This document shows, in pieces, positions 46,444 through 57,682 of a stretch of 64,000 bases of DNA; position 1 is the first letter of the stretch, and every line of letters starts with the position of its first letter. Below the pieces are notes generated by a model that was given only the letters and a program-made list of their open reading frames with translations, was not told the DNA's origin and did no database searches. The stretch is from Phanerodontia chrysosporium (taxonomy: Eukaryota; Basidiomycota; Agaricomycetes; Polyporales; Phanerochaetaceae), in NCBI GenBank assembly GCA_001910725.1, contig MJGA01000019.1:558001-622000 (forward strand), read 5' to 3'. The position numbers were made by a program, and so were the translations under genes.

Positions 46444-47281
46444 TTCTGTGTGATAACATAATCAACCAGCGTCCTTTTACAGGTACGACTTATGGAAAGA
46501 AAAAGTGCTCAGAAAATGAGGGTTACCAGCCCTCTCTTGCTGCGGTTCGAATCTTGATGCGCGCGCATTCGTGGGTAGAGTCGTTTACGGCATGCCATTA
46601 TCTCTCTGCACATGCGCGATGGGGGAGTTTCAGATCTCAGTCGGGTTTCCACACCCGCTGCAAATGGTTTGTCGTGCCTTACAGCTACGATCTCCACGGA
46701 CTTCCTAGATGCTAGCGTCTTACCGCTTGTCATCCAGTACTGGGGATGCGGCCACCTTGCGGTGGACTCAACACCCCACGCGTCGCGTGGCCACTTACGC
46801 CTGTGGATCGGCAAGAAGATTCCCATGCTGTATTGCACAGCCCGCCCACATGGTCGCACTCCTGGCGCCACGCGTCCAACGGTGGGTCTCAACATGTCAA
46901 GCCCCTTGTCAGGTGGCCCAACGTATCCCCCAGATTCCAAGTCGTTTAGGTCTCCGGACAGGCCGAGCACAGCATCGCCTATTACAGGTCGATGTGCGCT
47001 TCGAACCCGCCAACACAAACATCACTCGCGATAATTCGACGAGTAATGCCCATGCGACCCCATGGCCGACGACGTACAGCCCCCTTTTACAGGTGGACCT
47101 CAGTCGCCAGCCCCACGAATGAAGAACTACCCCTATTACAGGTGGTAGCCGCGCATCGAAGAAACGAACCTGCGAACGCAAGATTATAAGTGGTAAAGGT
47201 GCCGACGTCGCCGGCAACGACGTCGAGCACGCTGCGCACGACGATCAAGCCCTTAAGGCCGACGTCGACGCGAAGGGGTAT
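46444..47281 (-). other. Leader of the retrotransposon with repeated TTACAGGT motifs
   Basis: This is about 840 bases of transcribed leader between the priming site and the extra ORF. TTACAGGT occurs on the plus strand at about 46477, 46982, 47087 and 47137, and once more at 45646 beyond the extra ORF, mostly behind a pyrimidine run. In sense orientation this reads ACCTGTAA. No long conserved ORF is visible. Confidence 0.5.
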
Positions 47282-47292
47282 AGCATCATCTA
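47282..47292 (-). other. Self-priming primer-binding site
   Basis: In the sense direction TAGATGATGCT lies two bases after the end of the 5' LTR. It is exactly complementary to AGCATCATCTA, encoded in the LTR at 47395-47385, which is where transcription should start. No match to a tRNA 3' end (TGG...) is visible. Confidence 0.7.
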
Positions 47293-47294
47293 AA

Positions 47295-47826
47295 TGTCAA
47301 AGTAAACCCCGCTACTTACCTTAGTAGCTTAAGTGGGGTTGGACTTGACTGCGAGGGTGCGAGTGAAGTGGGTGAAAGACGAGGTAGATGATGCTGGGGA
47401 CTTAAGCCCAGCAGAGCCCGGTATATATACATGAAGGGGAGGACCCCTGGTACTACCCGAGACCCTTGATACTGCCCATCACATGCGCGATGGCGTGATG
47501 ATGGTGCGATACTTGCCAAGACACTCCGGGCTCGGCGAAGTCTAAAGCCGAGTACCGGATGTGTCCGGAACCTTCTACGCTATTCTAGAATACACTACCC
47601 GGACCCTGGGTCCGGCTACCTACTATACCCTTGTACCGGAGCGTCTACATCATAGATAAGATAAAGATAAGATCCTCACATGACTCTGAGTCCATTCCCA
47701 GCACGTGACCAACACGTGACCGCGTTCTGACGCGTGCCTGTCCTAACCCTAGTCCATAACCCTAACCCCTGGCGCCTACTGGGCGCTTACGAGAATAAAA
47801 ACGTAGGGAATTAGAAAACTGTGACA
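47295..47826 (-). repeat. 5' LTR (right), 532 bp, with promoter
   Basis: Same length and sequence as the left LTR. In the sense direction U3 contains telomere-like repeats, the paired CACGTGACC boxes (47702-47710 and 47713-47721), the 17-bp palindrome, and a TATATATA box at about 47422-47429. The predicted RNA start at about 47395 lies 27-34 bp downstream of that box. Confidence 0.95.
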
Positions 47827-47831
47827 AGATC
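47827..47831. repeat. Right 5-bp target site duplication of the LTR element
   Basis: AGATC, identical to 39229-39233. Confidence 0.92.
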
Positions 47832-47907
47832 TCGCGCGTCGCAGCAAGGCGTCACCCTGTCGCGCGAGGCGCGCTTGCTTGCGCTCATGGGGCGCGCTCA
47901 TCCATGA
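47832..47907 (+). pseudogene. 3' remainder of the interrupted secreted-protein gene
   Basis: The frame from 39233 continues here after removal of the element and one copy of AGATC, adding an Arg/Leu-rich end (SREARLLALMGRAHP) and a TGA at 47905-47907. The call depends on the 5' part being real. Confidence 0.35.
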
Positions 47908-48824
47908 TGCAGACCTCTTGGCTGTAGGGTTTTTTGCCGCAGGCTCCGTCCGGTCCGAGTCTCACGGGCTGGAACGACAAACATACTGTATCATGTCCCG
48001 GAATTTTTGGGCATGTGCACACGACGTACTATAACAAACCTTAATACACCTTCATGCTTAATCATTGATGTCTTATCTGGATGTGCTCTGTGTTGCATGA
48101 TATAGCTTTTGTGAGATATGGCTTGATGAGCACTATGATGCGAAAGGTAGAACACCGGCATCTAGCAGTAGGTATGGAGAGCAGAGGTGCTCGGCAATCT
48201 ACACTCGAGAATCGACTAGGACAGGTCTGAACGCGTTAGAACTACTCTTGCGATGTGCAAGAAATCTTTTCACCGAATTGCCAAGAGCCAACAGACAATC
48301 TCACAGAAAAAGAAATCGCACGAAAAAGAGTTCTCACTGTAAGGTTCGAACCTGCAGTGTCATGTTTCCGTCAGACGCGATGCCATTTCGGCAGGCAACC
48401 ATATGCGTATTGAAAATACGACCATACTGTCGGTTCAACGAAAGCCCAGTTCCTAGATGCGTGCTCAGGCTCTGCCATGACAAACATCCCACCACAGAAA
48501 CGGCCGTTCGGTATGGTGGCAGGGACTCCGACCGCGTTGGTGGGATACGACATCAAGCCGCTACCAGGACACTTTGGAACAGGACTGTCAATCTAAACTG
48601 TGAACCCTCCTGCATCCGGTGCATTGACTAAGATAAACAAGCAATGTTGGTATGTTGTTGCCGCGTAGCTACCTAGCTAACCACAAGCTCAAAGTGCTTC
48701 AGGGCTTTTGCCAGGGAAAGGTTACACATCTGGTCAAAGCTACTGGCCGCAGTCGGCCTGCGTTTTCTTGGACACATTCTGCGCCGTCTAGGCTATACAC
48801 CCCGAAGCGTCCAGGACCTGCACC
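47908..48824. other. Gene-poor AT-rich interval with a tRNA-like relic
   Basis: No coding region is supported. At about 48330-48400 (minus strand) a B-box-like GCAGGTTCGAACC sits before a CTTTTT run, as in Pol III-transcribed tRNA genes, but the arms do not fold into a cloverleaf. It may be a diverged third member of the SINE-like family to its right. Confidence 0.3.
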
Positions 48825-49036
48825 ACACATGTCAGAAGCTTCAGTTGGGCAGGTCACCTACCCAGGAAAATTTCCTATAGCCCTTTGACCTGCAGTTAAC
48901 CTACCGCCAAGCGCGCAAGCAATATTTCACTTTTCGGGAATTTAGTTGAAAATCCCAAAAATGCAACCATGCCGGGGTTCGAACCCGCAGCACGTACCAC
49001 ATCACTAACGCGCTTAACCGTTGAACTACAAGAGCT
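48825..49036 (-). repeat. tRNA-derived SINE-like repeat, copy 1
   Basis: The minus strand starts with a tRNA-like head: an A-box-like TAGTTCAACGGTTAAG, then GGGTTCGAACCC as B box 32 bp later. The acceptor stem is too mismatched for a functional tRNA. The body is AT-rich, then GGTAGGTTAACTGCAGGTCA, GGAAATTTTCC, TAGGTGACCTGCCC and AACTGAAGC. The same blocks occur in the same order in copy 2, in opposite orientation. Confidence 0.6.
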
Positions 49037-49769
49037 TATCGTCGGCGCATTAAATATAATATCAGTATGACAATCCTGCTTCCGCGCAGCGCTGCCCAGC
49101 CAGGCCAGAGGGCGCCTAACTGTGTGCGGAAGGTCCCTTTGCCCCTAACCCTAGCTCAATATGTCCCAGGCAAGCCGACAATTCCACTGTGAGCGGTATG
49201 CAGCTCATGAAAGGGCCTCAGCCAACTTTACAGTGTATATAGCAGCATTTTATTTCTGTCAGCACCCTAGAGCATAAGAATGATTATTTACGATTATTTG
49301 AGGCATATTAGGGGAAAATATCCACTGCTCCTCTATTTATACCACATTGAGCCTATGTTATACCCTTAGACTTTAGTATACATTGGAAATGTTTAGAAGA
49401 CCCGTCTGTGTGCACACACGCGATGTATTGCGTGCAGAACTCGTTGCTCTCTCTGAGCAGGCAGGCTTGCCAAATCGGGACGCGGCGCTTGGCTGCGGCG
49501 CGGTGCCGCCCATAGCTCCGTCGAGCCATTTCTCGAGCAAGTGAGAAGCTCTGGAGGGTCTGGCCGCCATTTGGGTGAGTCCCCCCTCTCCTTTCTCTCT
49601 TTCTTTTCGCGCTCTTTTGCCTTGGCTAACCTTTGGCTAACCCTGGGCCAGGGTACTAGACCGCCTGCGGCAGCCTGGCCCTGGCCATGTATGGCGCGCA
49701 GGGCTGATCACATATTTGGCAGCTTCCAAATGTGTGCTCTAGGATATTTTCATGGAATACACGTTGTGC
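49037..49769. other. Gene-poor AT-rich interval
   Basis: No coding region is supported. It includes a short telomere-like CCCCTAACCCTAG (about 49141) and a direct repeat around GGCTAACC (49622-49640). Confidence 0.35.
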
Positions 49770-49988
49770 CGTCTTGGTTCAGTTGGTTTAAGCACGCGTT
49801 CTCAGTTCTAATCCGGCTTTTGACAGTTTATTTATTTCATTTTGGATGAATTTTCCTGTTTTTCTTCGTAGGTCAACGTAGGTCAGAGCAGGTCAGAGCA
49901 GGTCAGCGCCTATTTGCAGGTTACCTGCCCGCAGGAAATTTCCCTCGGTAGGTCACCTGCCGAACTGAAGCGGCTCCACATGTGACCA
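49770..49988 (+). repeat. tRNA-derived SINE-like repeat, copy 2
   Basis: The head GTCTTGGTTCAGTTGGTTTA is A-box-like, followed closely by AGTTCTAATCC as a decayed B box. The body is AT-rich, then four tandem 10-bp units of (GTA/GCA)GGTCA type at 49868-49907, GGAAATTTCC, TAGGTCACCTGCC and AACTGAAGC, matching copy 1 block by block in the opposite direction. The head is partly deleted compared with copy 1. Confidence 0.6.
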
Positions 49989-51388
49989 AAGGTATCGGGT
50001 ACATCTGCTGTATTTCATGTTAACGGATGTCGTTGTGAAGTGGGGCGCCAGCAGCCGAAAGTGCTGTAGGAGGCACTGTTAGTGTAGTATTATTGCAATT
50101 GGGGTAGTAGGCTCGACCACGCAATATCCGACTTATGATAGCTCGGTGTCAAGACGCCGCAAAGGCAGAGAGGTACGACTGGCCCACTTTCGTTCATCAC
50201 TGTTTGACGTCTGCATGCTTTACAGCCCGCGGTGTACGGTGGTCAACCATTTTTCCGGTACTTGCAGCTTTACGGGCCTACCCGTCCGAACGTTGCCGCC
50301 CCCAACCACCTATGCCTTGCGCATCTGGCTGAACGCATGCCGAACTTCGCTTCTCCTCAGCACCAGACGAAATTGCCGTGAGAAGACCCTCCCTGGATGG
50401 TGTGTTCCCACTCTGTAGCTTCGTGGAACCCGCCGAGGCAAGCTAAGTGCATCCATCTATATCCGCCTCACCAGATGCCGCCGACGGGCGCCCCGCCTAC
50501 ATCTACCTTCCACGCACCAATAGAGTATGTCTAACGGACATGAAACGCCGTGCACCGAAAACAGCGCTTACCGCTGCCAAGCCGGCCAGTTGCGATTCGC
50601 CGTGCACCAAAGCGCTACTCAGGCGAAATACACACTAACGGCTCGTGCGACAGCCTGTGTGTTCCACTCTTCATCGCGTCGGCGATGGCTGATCTGCGTG
50701 CCCGGGGTGTCGGCTGGCCACCATGGTCGGCTCGCATAGGTCGGACGGGACCATTGCGCGGACGGCAGGCAAACTGCCTCCAAAATGTCTCTCCGACGAG
50801 CGCTCCGTGGCATGTAGCCAAGCCCCGTCCAGGAGTCGGGTCTCGGCATGCCCTTGTGGAGACTATGTGCACGGCAAGATCACACAACAGGGACGGCCTT
50901 CTGAGGACTCGGTAAACAGGGTCCGGGGAACACATATTCGCAGGTTGCAGCCGCGGTCTAAGAGCTCTGCGCCAACTGTCCGCACGGTCGACGTTTCCCA
51001 TGCACATTACATGGTTCGGGTGAACCAGCCCGGTCGGTACCTGCGTCGCCCATCATTCGAGGTGCGCTTCTCACGTTCTGCGACAAGGCTGCGCTGACGG
51101 TGATGCGCCTTACACCGACAGACCTCTCGACTTGGATAGTTGCCGGGCTATGAAGCCGTAGCGATGGCGTGGGCTCTTGAACCCGAGCAAGCGGGCATCA
51201 CACGGAAGCGTCAGGATGGGCAAGAAAGCCCTCATGCTATGGTTGCTTGGTATGTTTGCCACGGAACTTAGGTGCACTGGCGAGGCCAAAGGTTCAGGAT
51301 GGTCTCCGCAGGGTACTCGAAGACGCATAAATGCCCCAGAGGCGGACACTAAAGCCTCAAGCTTCCTGCGCTCTCCTTCAAACTCGCT
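49989..51388. other. Gene-poor interval upstream of the multicopper oxidase
   Basis: 1.4 kb with only short overlapping frames on both strands, none with a recognisable domain. The last few hundred bases should contain the multicopper oxidase promoter, but I see no convincing TATA box or copper-response element. Confidence 0.4.
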
Positions 51389-54148
51389 ATGGACCAGAGC
51401 GCATATTCTCGCTTCGGTCGTGCCAACCATGCACGCCGACGCCTTAACCTCTGTCTCCGCCCTACTCCGGTCTACCTCCCTCTGCTCCTCGCCCTACTTG
51501 CCATTGCTTTTGTCACTAGCGTCGATGCTCGCGCTGTGTCTTACGACTCTCGCGATACGCGCGACTTAGCTTCCGACGAAGCGACTGTCGCGGTTCCGAG
51601 AGCAGACAACTTCGTCGTCGGCAGCATCCGAGGCCAGCCACCGACGACGCGGCACTTCAACTTCGTCGTCTCGCAGATGAATGGCTCGCCTGACGGGTTC
51701 TCAAAGCCGATGCTCGTTGTCAACGGTGCGAGCTCAAGTTGTGATCATACTCTTTCCCACGTACTGACGTCCGTATAGGCCTGTTCCCGGGGCCGACCAT
51801 CGAGGCGAATCAGGGCGACCGCATCGTCGTTCATGTTACGAACACGCTCTCGACGCGAACGTGAGTGACTGTTTCCGCACCTACATCGACGGATATCAAC
51901 CATCGTCCCTCCATAGCACAATCCATTGGCACGGACTGGTACGTCTTCCTCAGTCTTCGTTGAGGTAGCCGCAGCTGCCGACGACTTCGCGATCATGATA
52001 GTACCAGAATGGCACGAACTACTACGACGGCACCGCTGGCGTTACCGAATGCGGCATCCCGCCTGGCCAATCGCTAACCTACAAGTGCGTGGCTTTCCAT
52101 TCGCGTCCGCTCGAACTGACGTTCAGGGCGTGAACTCTCAAGCTTCACTGTTGACGACTTCTCAGGCACGACTTGGTGGCAGTGAGTAATATCAAACGTT
52201 AGTTCTGGCCCGGACGCTGACACGGTGCCGCAGTGCCCGTGCGTTGCTCGGTCTATCCGCCTTCCTCCTTCATGACTGACGTTCTGCCTCACTTGAACTG
52301 CTACCCAAATAGACTGTGAGTACTCAAACAGCGTCATTGGCTAGATCTTTAATTAACCATTTCGTAGATGACACGCAGTACACTGATGGAGTCACCGGCG
52401 CTCTCATCGTTCATCCTCGCAAGTACCCACGCGGTTTCCCGACTTGGGACGAAGACATCGTCGTCGAACTCACCGACATCTACCACGCGTTCAGCGCGAC
52501 GATTCTGTCTGAGTACCTCGGGGTATGTTAGGCCCTCATGTGCTTCTTCACGAGCCGGACACTGACGTAGAACAGGGTGGCGGAGGTCCTCTAACGGGCC
52601 TTCAACTGGAGACGCCTGATAGCGGTGTAAGTCTCCGCTCTTTGGCTCTACTACGTCGCTCATAGATCCGTAGGCGATCAATGGTATTGGTCAGTATAAC
52701 GGTAGCACGAAGTACACAAACGTGAGTCGCTGGGTGCTGTTACTACTCTGTCTTATATGCTGATGCGAGGCCATACAGCTCAACCTGAAGCCGAACAAGA
52801 CGTGAGCACAACATCACTGCTACTATACTTATACCAATCAGCGGCTTGACAGCTACCGCCTGCGTCTTATACACACCGGCTCCGCTGCAGCGATCCGCTT
52901 CAGCGTCGACTACCACGCTCTGACCGTGATCGAGGCCGACAGCACGCTCACACAGCCGTACACTGTATCGAGCGTCACGCTCGCCGTCGCGCAGCGCTAC
53001 AGCGTCCTCCTCACGACGAACCAGCCGCCGAGCCCGCGCGCAACTACTGGATGCGTGCCGCCCTCAAAAGCGCAGTGGCTGTGCCTGGCGCGAACGCCGA
53101 TATCCGCGGTATCCTGCGGTATGGAAGCGGCCACGCTGCCCCGACGGCCGGTGCAGACCCTGGCGTGCCAGGCTCGGGGCTCGCTGACCTGGACGTAGCG
53201 AAGCTTGTGCCGGCGGCGCCACGGACGCCGCCGCCGGCCACCAAGTGTGTTCCATCTTGCCCTACCGCGGTGAACTCCTACTGACCTTTGGAAGGGCATA
53301 CACCGTCGACTTTAGCATCGGTGGGAAGCCCGACGGCGGTGCGTTTGCAACCATGAATGGCACGGTACGCTCCGCGCTCTGTTCATAATGCATGGATTCA
53401 ACACTGATGGCGTACACAGAGCTGGCAACCGCTTCAGGGGACAACGACACTCCTTCAGATCGTCGATGCCGCACGCAACGGCAGCATGTATGCGCCTGAA
53501 GGGTCTAGCATACAGCCTGGAGGCCAGTTCCTCATCACCGAGGACAGCGTCGAAGTTGTAGATATTCTCCTGGTACGTACCCTTTGTATTGACCAAGGAC
53601 AGCGCTGCAACCGTTGACATTCTCTGATAGGTCAACACTGGTCCTGGCGACCATCCGTTCCACCTACATGGACACACGCCATACATGTACGTCCACTCGC
53701 GATCCGACCTGCCCAGATACTCATTGCAAATGCAGCATGGGCTTCGGCACGGGCACTTACACTGGAACCGGGCTCAATACCGTGAACCCGTTCATGTGAG
53801 GTTGACCCAGTTCATTTAGGGCTCTTCTGATCTGAAAACGCAGGCGAGACACATTTGCTGTACCGGGCAGCGGCTGGTTGCTCATGCGCATTGTTACGGA
53901 TAACCGTAAGCCGTACACTCTTCGTTTCACAATGGGACCGCACTGAGACGCCGCTACCAGCCGGGATTTGGACCCTTCATTGTCGTGCGTACATCTCACT
54001 ATCTCTGTATCTGTTTAGATGCTGACCTTGGCTTGCAGACATTGCGTGGCACATGGCTGCAGGTTTGATGATGCAGATCAGCAGCTTGCCATCGAAGGCA
54101 GCGCAGCTCGACATCCCACGAGACATTGTGAGGCAGTGCAGCGCGTGA
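51389..54148 (+). CDS. Multicopper oxidase (laccase/ferroxidase-like), secreted or membrane-anchored
   Basis: The ATG at 51389 precedes a basic stretch and a hydrophobic segment (LPLLLALLAIAFVTSV), a signal peptide or type II anchor. All four copper motifs are present, spread over many short exons: HWHGL (about 51930), WWHAH (joined across an intron of about 126 bp near 52240-52365), HPFHLHGH (about 53662) and HCHIAWHMAAGL near 54040. The type 1 copper has Leu at the axial position. Stop at 54146-54148. Such enzymes oxidise phenols, metals or pigment precursors with reduction of oxygen to water. It does not read as a typical lignin-degrading laccase; the N-terminus is longer and more basic. 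The frame breaks at about 53024-53032 and 53212-53222, each as one missing base would cause, in GC-rich sequence between conserved segments. Confidence 0.88.
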
Positions 54149-54925
54149 GCGGGTCAGGCAGAAGGACATTGTTCTAGCCTAGATATGACTACATCTATCG
54201 GACAGTAGATGCGCTTGACCAAGGACAATTCGCAACTTACAGTACATTGTGGTTCCTGAGTTATTATAACTTATGTAATATGATACCAATGAACTTGAAG
54301 GGCATGGCAGTTTATGAGACTGGAGCTAGCTCTTGCTTTCCACCCTTCAAGTTCGCCCTGGGGTTATCTTTGTTCGTTGAATCCTACTGTAACACCGTTG
54401 CCAGCAACTTCGAGATGATTGCCTTTGTTGAGCCTAGAGAGGAGGCTCATTACCTCAGAGATTTGCTCTACTGACACGAACTCGTGGTGAAGCCACTGAG
54501 GGTTTGATTGCACCTAACCTATGTGATGCTCGCCACGTGTGACGCCTTCGTGGCGCGCAGTCACGTCGGCGACTCCCACAGTCAAAATCATCGTGCTTTC
54601 ACGTCGGACGGTCTTTCACCCACTCCGTCGCCAGCGAGCTCAACGAACTCCAACTTACCAATTTACGCTGCCTTATGCAATCCAGAAATGCTACCTACAA
54701 GCTCCTCGCGCACTCGATATCATCCGAATGGTCACCCGACAAAGGACTCGACCTCCTACCTCGGTCGCCTCAGTGAGCACCGTCATCGACGCTCATCTGA
54801 CTCCTTTTGCAGGAAATACATCACTCTGCGGAATATCATGCATTCTAAGTCAAGACACAGCGCCAACGATGTACACATGCGACGAAGAGAGGATACGCGA
54901 AAATCGATCGTAATCAATGAAAGAG
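54149..54925. other. Convergent 3' intergenic region
   Basis: 777 AT-rich bases between the stop codons of the oxidase and the next leftward gene. Short open frames here have no recognisable content. Confidence 0.4.
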
Positions 54926-56334
54926 TCACCAGATCGGTGCCAGCGCAATGTCGTACGGCGGGTCTGGCAACGCCGCCAGCACGTCTTCAATCGCAGGGAG
55001 GTACACGGCTCCGAACGGTACCGGCGGTGGAGGCGGAACCCAGTGATAGCCAGGGGGCGCAGGGCCGAGGGCAGCTGCTGGTGCAGGCCCGGCGACGGGC
55101 ACAGGTGCAGGCGCAGGCATCGCGGGCACGTGAGCAGGGGCGGGGGCGGGGAGTGCTGGTGCGGGAGCGGGCATAGGCGTCGCGAGAGCATCAGCATCAG
55201 CAGGCTCAGGTACGTTCTCGATCGAGTCAACAACTACGGTGACCTCAACGTCAGACGGGGCACCCGCGCCCCTTGCCAGGGCCGAAGAAAGACGACGCGG
55301 CAGCGAGTGAACGGGGCGCGATGCCTGCGTCGAACATCCGGGCACGCGCTGAGCCCCGTTGCGCTCCCCGCTGCCGTTTTGACAAGTGTCGCCCTTGCAG
55401 GCTGGCTCGGCCCCGCCTCGTGTACGTCGTCGCTTCAGGTCCCTGTCACATGTGTCGTCCGCGTCGTCGTCGAGTTTTCGGGCGCGGGCCTTGCCCTTGC
55501 GGTCAATACCGGTCGGCGCCGATTGGCTGGTCCCCACGGTTGGAGTTGCGGCGCTAGCAGGTACAGACTCTGGGTTTGAGTCCCTGTTAGCGTCGAGATG
55601 TGGCTCGCCCAGTCTTCCAGAAGAGGCGTGCGCAGCACTTGGGGCGACGCGCACCTCGGGAGCAGCGGAGCAGTCGAGAGACAAGGCAGTGCCTTGCTCG
55701 GTTGTATCATTTGTTTGTCTTTCTGGTTCAGACAGACCAACAGAGGATACCTCTGAGTCAGGCTGTTGCAGAAAGGTCTTGTTTGATGGGGCCTGGGAGG
55801 CTGCATGATTGCGCGGCTGTCCGGCGTCGAGGCGGAAATAGGCTGGAAAGACGAATGAGGACAATGAAAGTCATTAGTTTCTGACGCGCACTCACCCTTG
55901 TTGTCAAGGTATCCCGTTGGTGGGGCCAGGTGGCGAGACGAGCTCAGTTGGGCGGCCCGATCGCGCGGCGGGGGACTAGGTCTTCGGGCAGGTCCAGGAC
56001 GTGAGTCAGCGTCATTGCCACTCTCCTGCGCACCGACGCACTCATCATCGCCGGCGTACCCAGATTCAGCGTCGTCACCTGTCGGCTCCGCGTCGGCAGA
56101 CGCGTCGCCCTCGCCCTCGCGCGCGGCCTCCACGCGCTGTACAAGCTCGTCCAGCTCGTCGAAGATGCGCTGGAAGACGCGCGTCGCGGGCCTGCGCAGC
56201 GCGGCGACGGCGCAGATGCGCTCGAACAGCCAGAAGTGGTGCCGCTGCGTGTCCGCGAGGAGGCCCGCGATGTCTGCGAGCGCGGCGTCGGGGCCGGGGC
56301 TGGCGCGGGAGTTTTCGTCGTCGGTGGGAGGCAT
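54926..56334 (-). CDS. Ala/Pro-rich protein with acidic and basic tracts, function unknown
   Basis: Two exons, 56334-55896 and 55842-54926, sum to 1356 nt (451 aa) in frame. The start was chosen as the ATG that opens MPPTDDENSRASPGP; an upstream ATG at 56439 lies in less protein-like sequence. The N-terminal part has a helical region (LADIAGLLADTQRHHFWLFERICAV) followed by an acidic stretch (EGEGDASADAEPTGDD). The middle part has a likely nuclear localisation signal (DRDLKRRRTRGG). The end has imperfect PAPAPA repeats and a Trp/Pro-rich terminus (YHWVPPPPPVPFGAVYLP). I do not recognise the family. A nuclear, mostly disordered protein is the most I would infer. Confidence 0.65.
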
Positions 56335-57682
56335 TCGGTCGGTAGACAAGCGGGTGTGCAGCGGATGGTGTGTGCGTTGCCAGATGGGGGAGAAAGAGGG
56401 AGGATCTGGGCCTGCTTTATACTGCGGAGCGCACGCCACTCGCCTTTGTGGCCACCCCGATCGCCATAACGGGGATGGTCCCGCGCCTGTCTCGTGAGTG
56501 GCGTGGTCGCTTTCAATGTGTCATCATCGCTTCCATGGCCCACACTTGTCCTTGTGGTCCATGAACATCAACGGAAGAAGTGAATGCCGCAGAGAACTGC
56601 ACCGAGGCGTCGACGGCATTGTTCATTTCTGCTGAAGACGAGGTATATCGTAATTCTGCAGGTATGTATCGATCAAGTTGTGTAACCCATGCTGCTCAAA
56701 TCTACCAGATTCTCACCCTCGCACGATTGAACATCACGAGAGAAAAGGCTGGGCTGCTGGTTCCACAGTTGCCATCCGAATCGTCTATCTGCAAATACTC
56801 ATCACGCTGCTCAACACCCCCAGATTCCAACCCAACAGCCTATCCCGTCCGTCTACGCTCTGCTTTCCCAGACGAACCAGAAAGTACAGGCGCCTCGTGT
56901 CATGGAGGCTGTGTCACCGCCGGCGTCACGGGGAAGCACAGCACCTGCGCTGTTCCCGTCTCTCCTCGTCGACGGACTGCAACCTTGGACTACCCCCTTC
57001 AACGCACCACCGCATCTATGCCGGACCCTTGTGTTCTCTTTGTTGGGAGCCACGAGTGGCGCCGTCTCCGCTGCGGACTCTTTCTCGATGCAGAGTCAGC
57101 CACGACAGCGATGCAGCCGAACGAAACCGTGTCGGGAGCGTGGAGGGTAGCCGAAGCTGTCGACTGCCTCGCCCACAGAAATACGATTGTTGACCAGCCT
57201 GCGTATTACTTTGAGGTCGTCCCAGAAGCACCTCCCGACAATGACGAAGATATCGCGTACGTTGACGTCCCGATCTGATGCTCTGCACAGACTTGCTCAT
57301 CTGCAAAGATTGGGGATAGGGTACGTGCCGTGACAGCGGTACTTGCATTTGCGCGCGTCTGACGGTCTGTGCAGGTTTGCATTCGAAGGCGACAGAGGCT
57401 GGATTGCATTTCGTGTGCTGTTTTGGGACGAGGGGTCCATCCATCTACTCGTTGGTGTTGGGCCTGATCGATCTACTGTGGAAATACAAGACATTGACGG
57501 TGAGTATGGGCGTACATATCATTGTCATCCACTGTTCAAGCAGAACGTGTACAGTGGTTCCATGGCCAACTACCACTGTCGGTTGCGGGATTACGGTGAA
57601 CAGCCGCACCATAGTCTTCACGCAGAGTGGCGGGTTTCTAGGTCTGTGCCTACGCCGACAATATGCATGACATACACCTGAC
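56335..57682 (+). other. Interval with possible unrecognised rightward exons
   Basis: 1.35 kb between the divergent Ala/Pro-rich gene and the F-box-like gene. Two stretches look protein-like: one ending ...YYFEVVPEAPPDNDEDIAYVDV (stop about 57278) and one around 57373-57500 (FAFEGDRGWIAFRVLFWDEG). They could be exons of a separate small gene or 5' exons of the F-box-like gene. I cannot join them with convincing splice sites. Confidence 0.3.

Larger units (their letters stand above)
39234..47826 (-). mobile_element. Complete Ty3/Gypsy chromovirus-type LTR retrotransposon
   Basis: The element is 8593 bp and transcribed leftward. It has two 532-bp LTRs with no difference that I could find, a 5-bp AGATC duplication, a purine-rich tract next to the 3' LTR, and a self-complementary priming site next to the 5' LTR. 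The order in the sense direction is LTR, a leader of about 850 bp, an extra ORF (261 aa), gag (522 aa), pol (1383 aa: protease, reverse transcriptase, RNase H, integrase, chromodomain, dUTPase) and LTR. All frames are open, so it is young and may be able to transpose. The chromodomain and self-priming place it near the Tf1/sushi branch of chromoviruses. Confidence 0.96.

Noticed and set aside
39234..47826. Endogenous virus rather than retrotransposon
   Set aside because: No envelope-like ORF is present; the extra ORF has no membrane segment or signal peptide, and the chromodomain and gene order fit a chromovirus.
48965..49035. A functional tRNA gene on the minus strand
   Set aside because: A and B boxes are present, but the acceptor stem has several mismatches, and the same head with a common tail occurs nearby, so it fits a SINE-like repeat.
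49868..49907. CRISPR-like array from the regular 10-bp units
   Set aside because: Units are contiguous with no spacers, and the setting is eukaryotic; it is a short tandem repeat inside the SINE-like tail.
54917..55579. Long rightward open frames opposite the Ala/Pro-rich gene
   Set aside because: They are Arg/Gly-rich shadows of a GC-rich coding strand; the leftward frame has the splice sites and protein-like composition.
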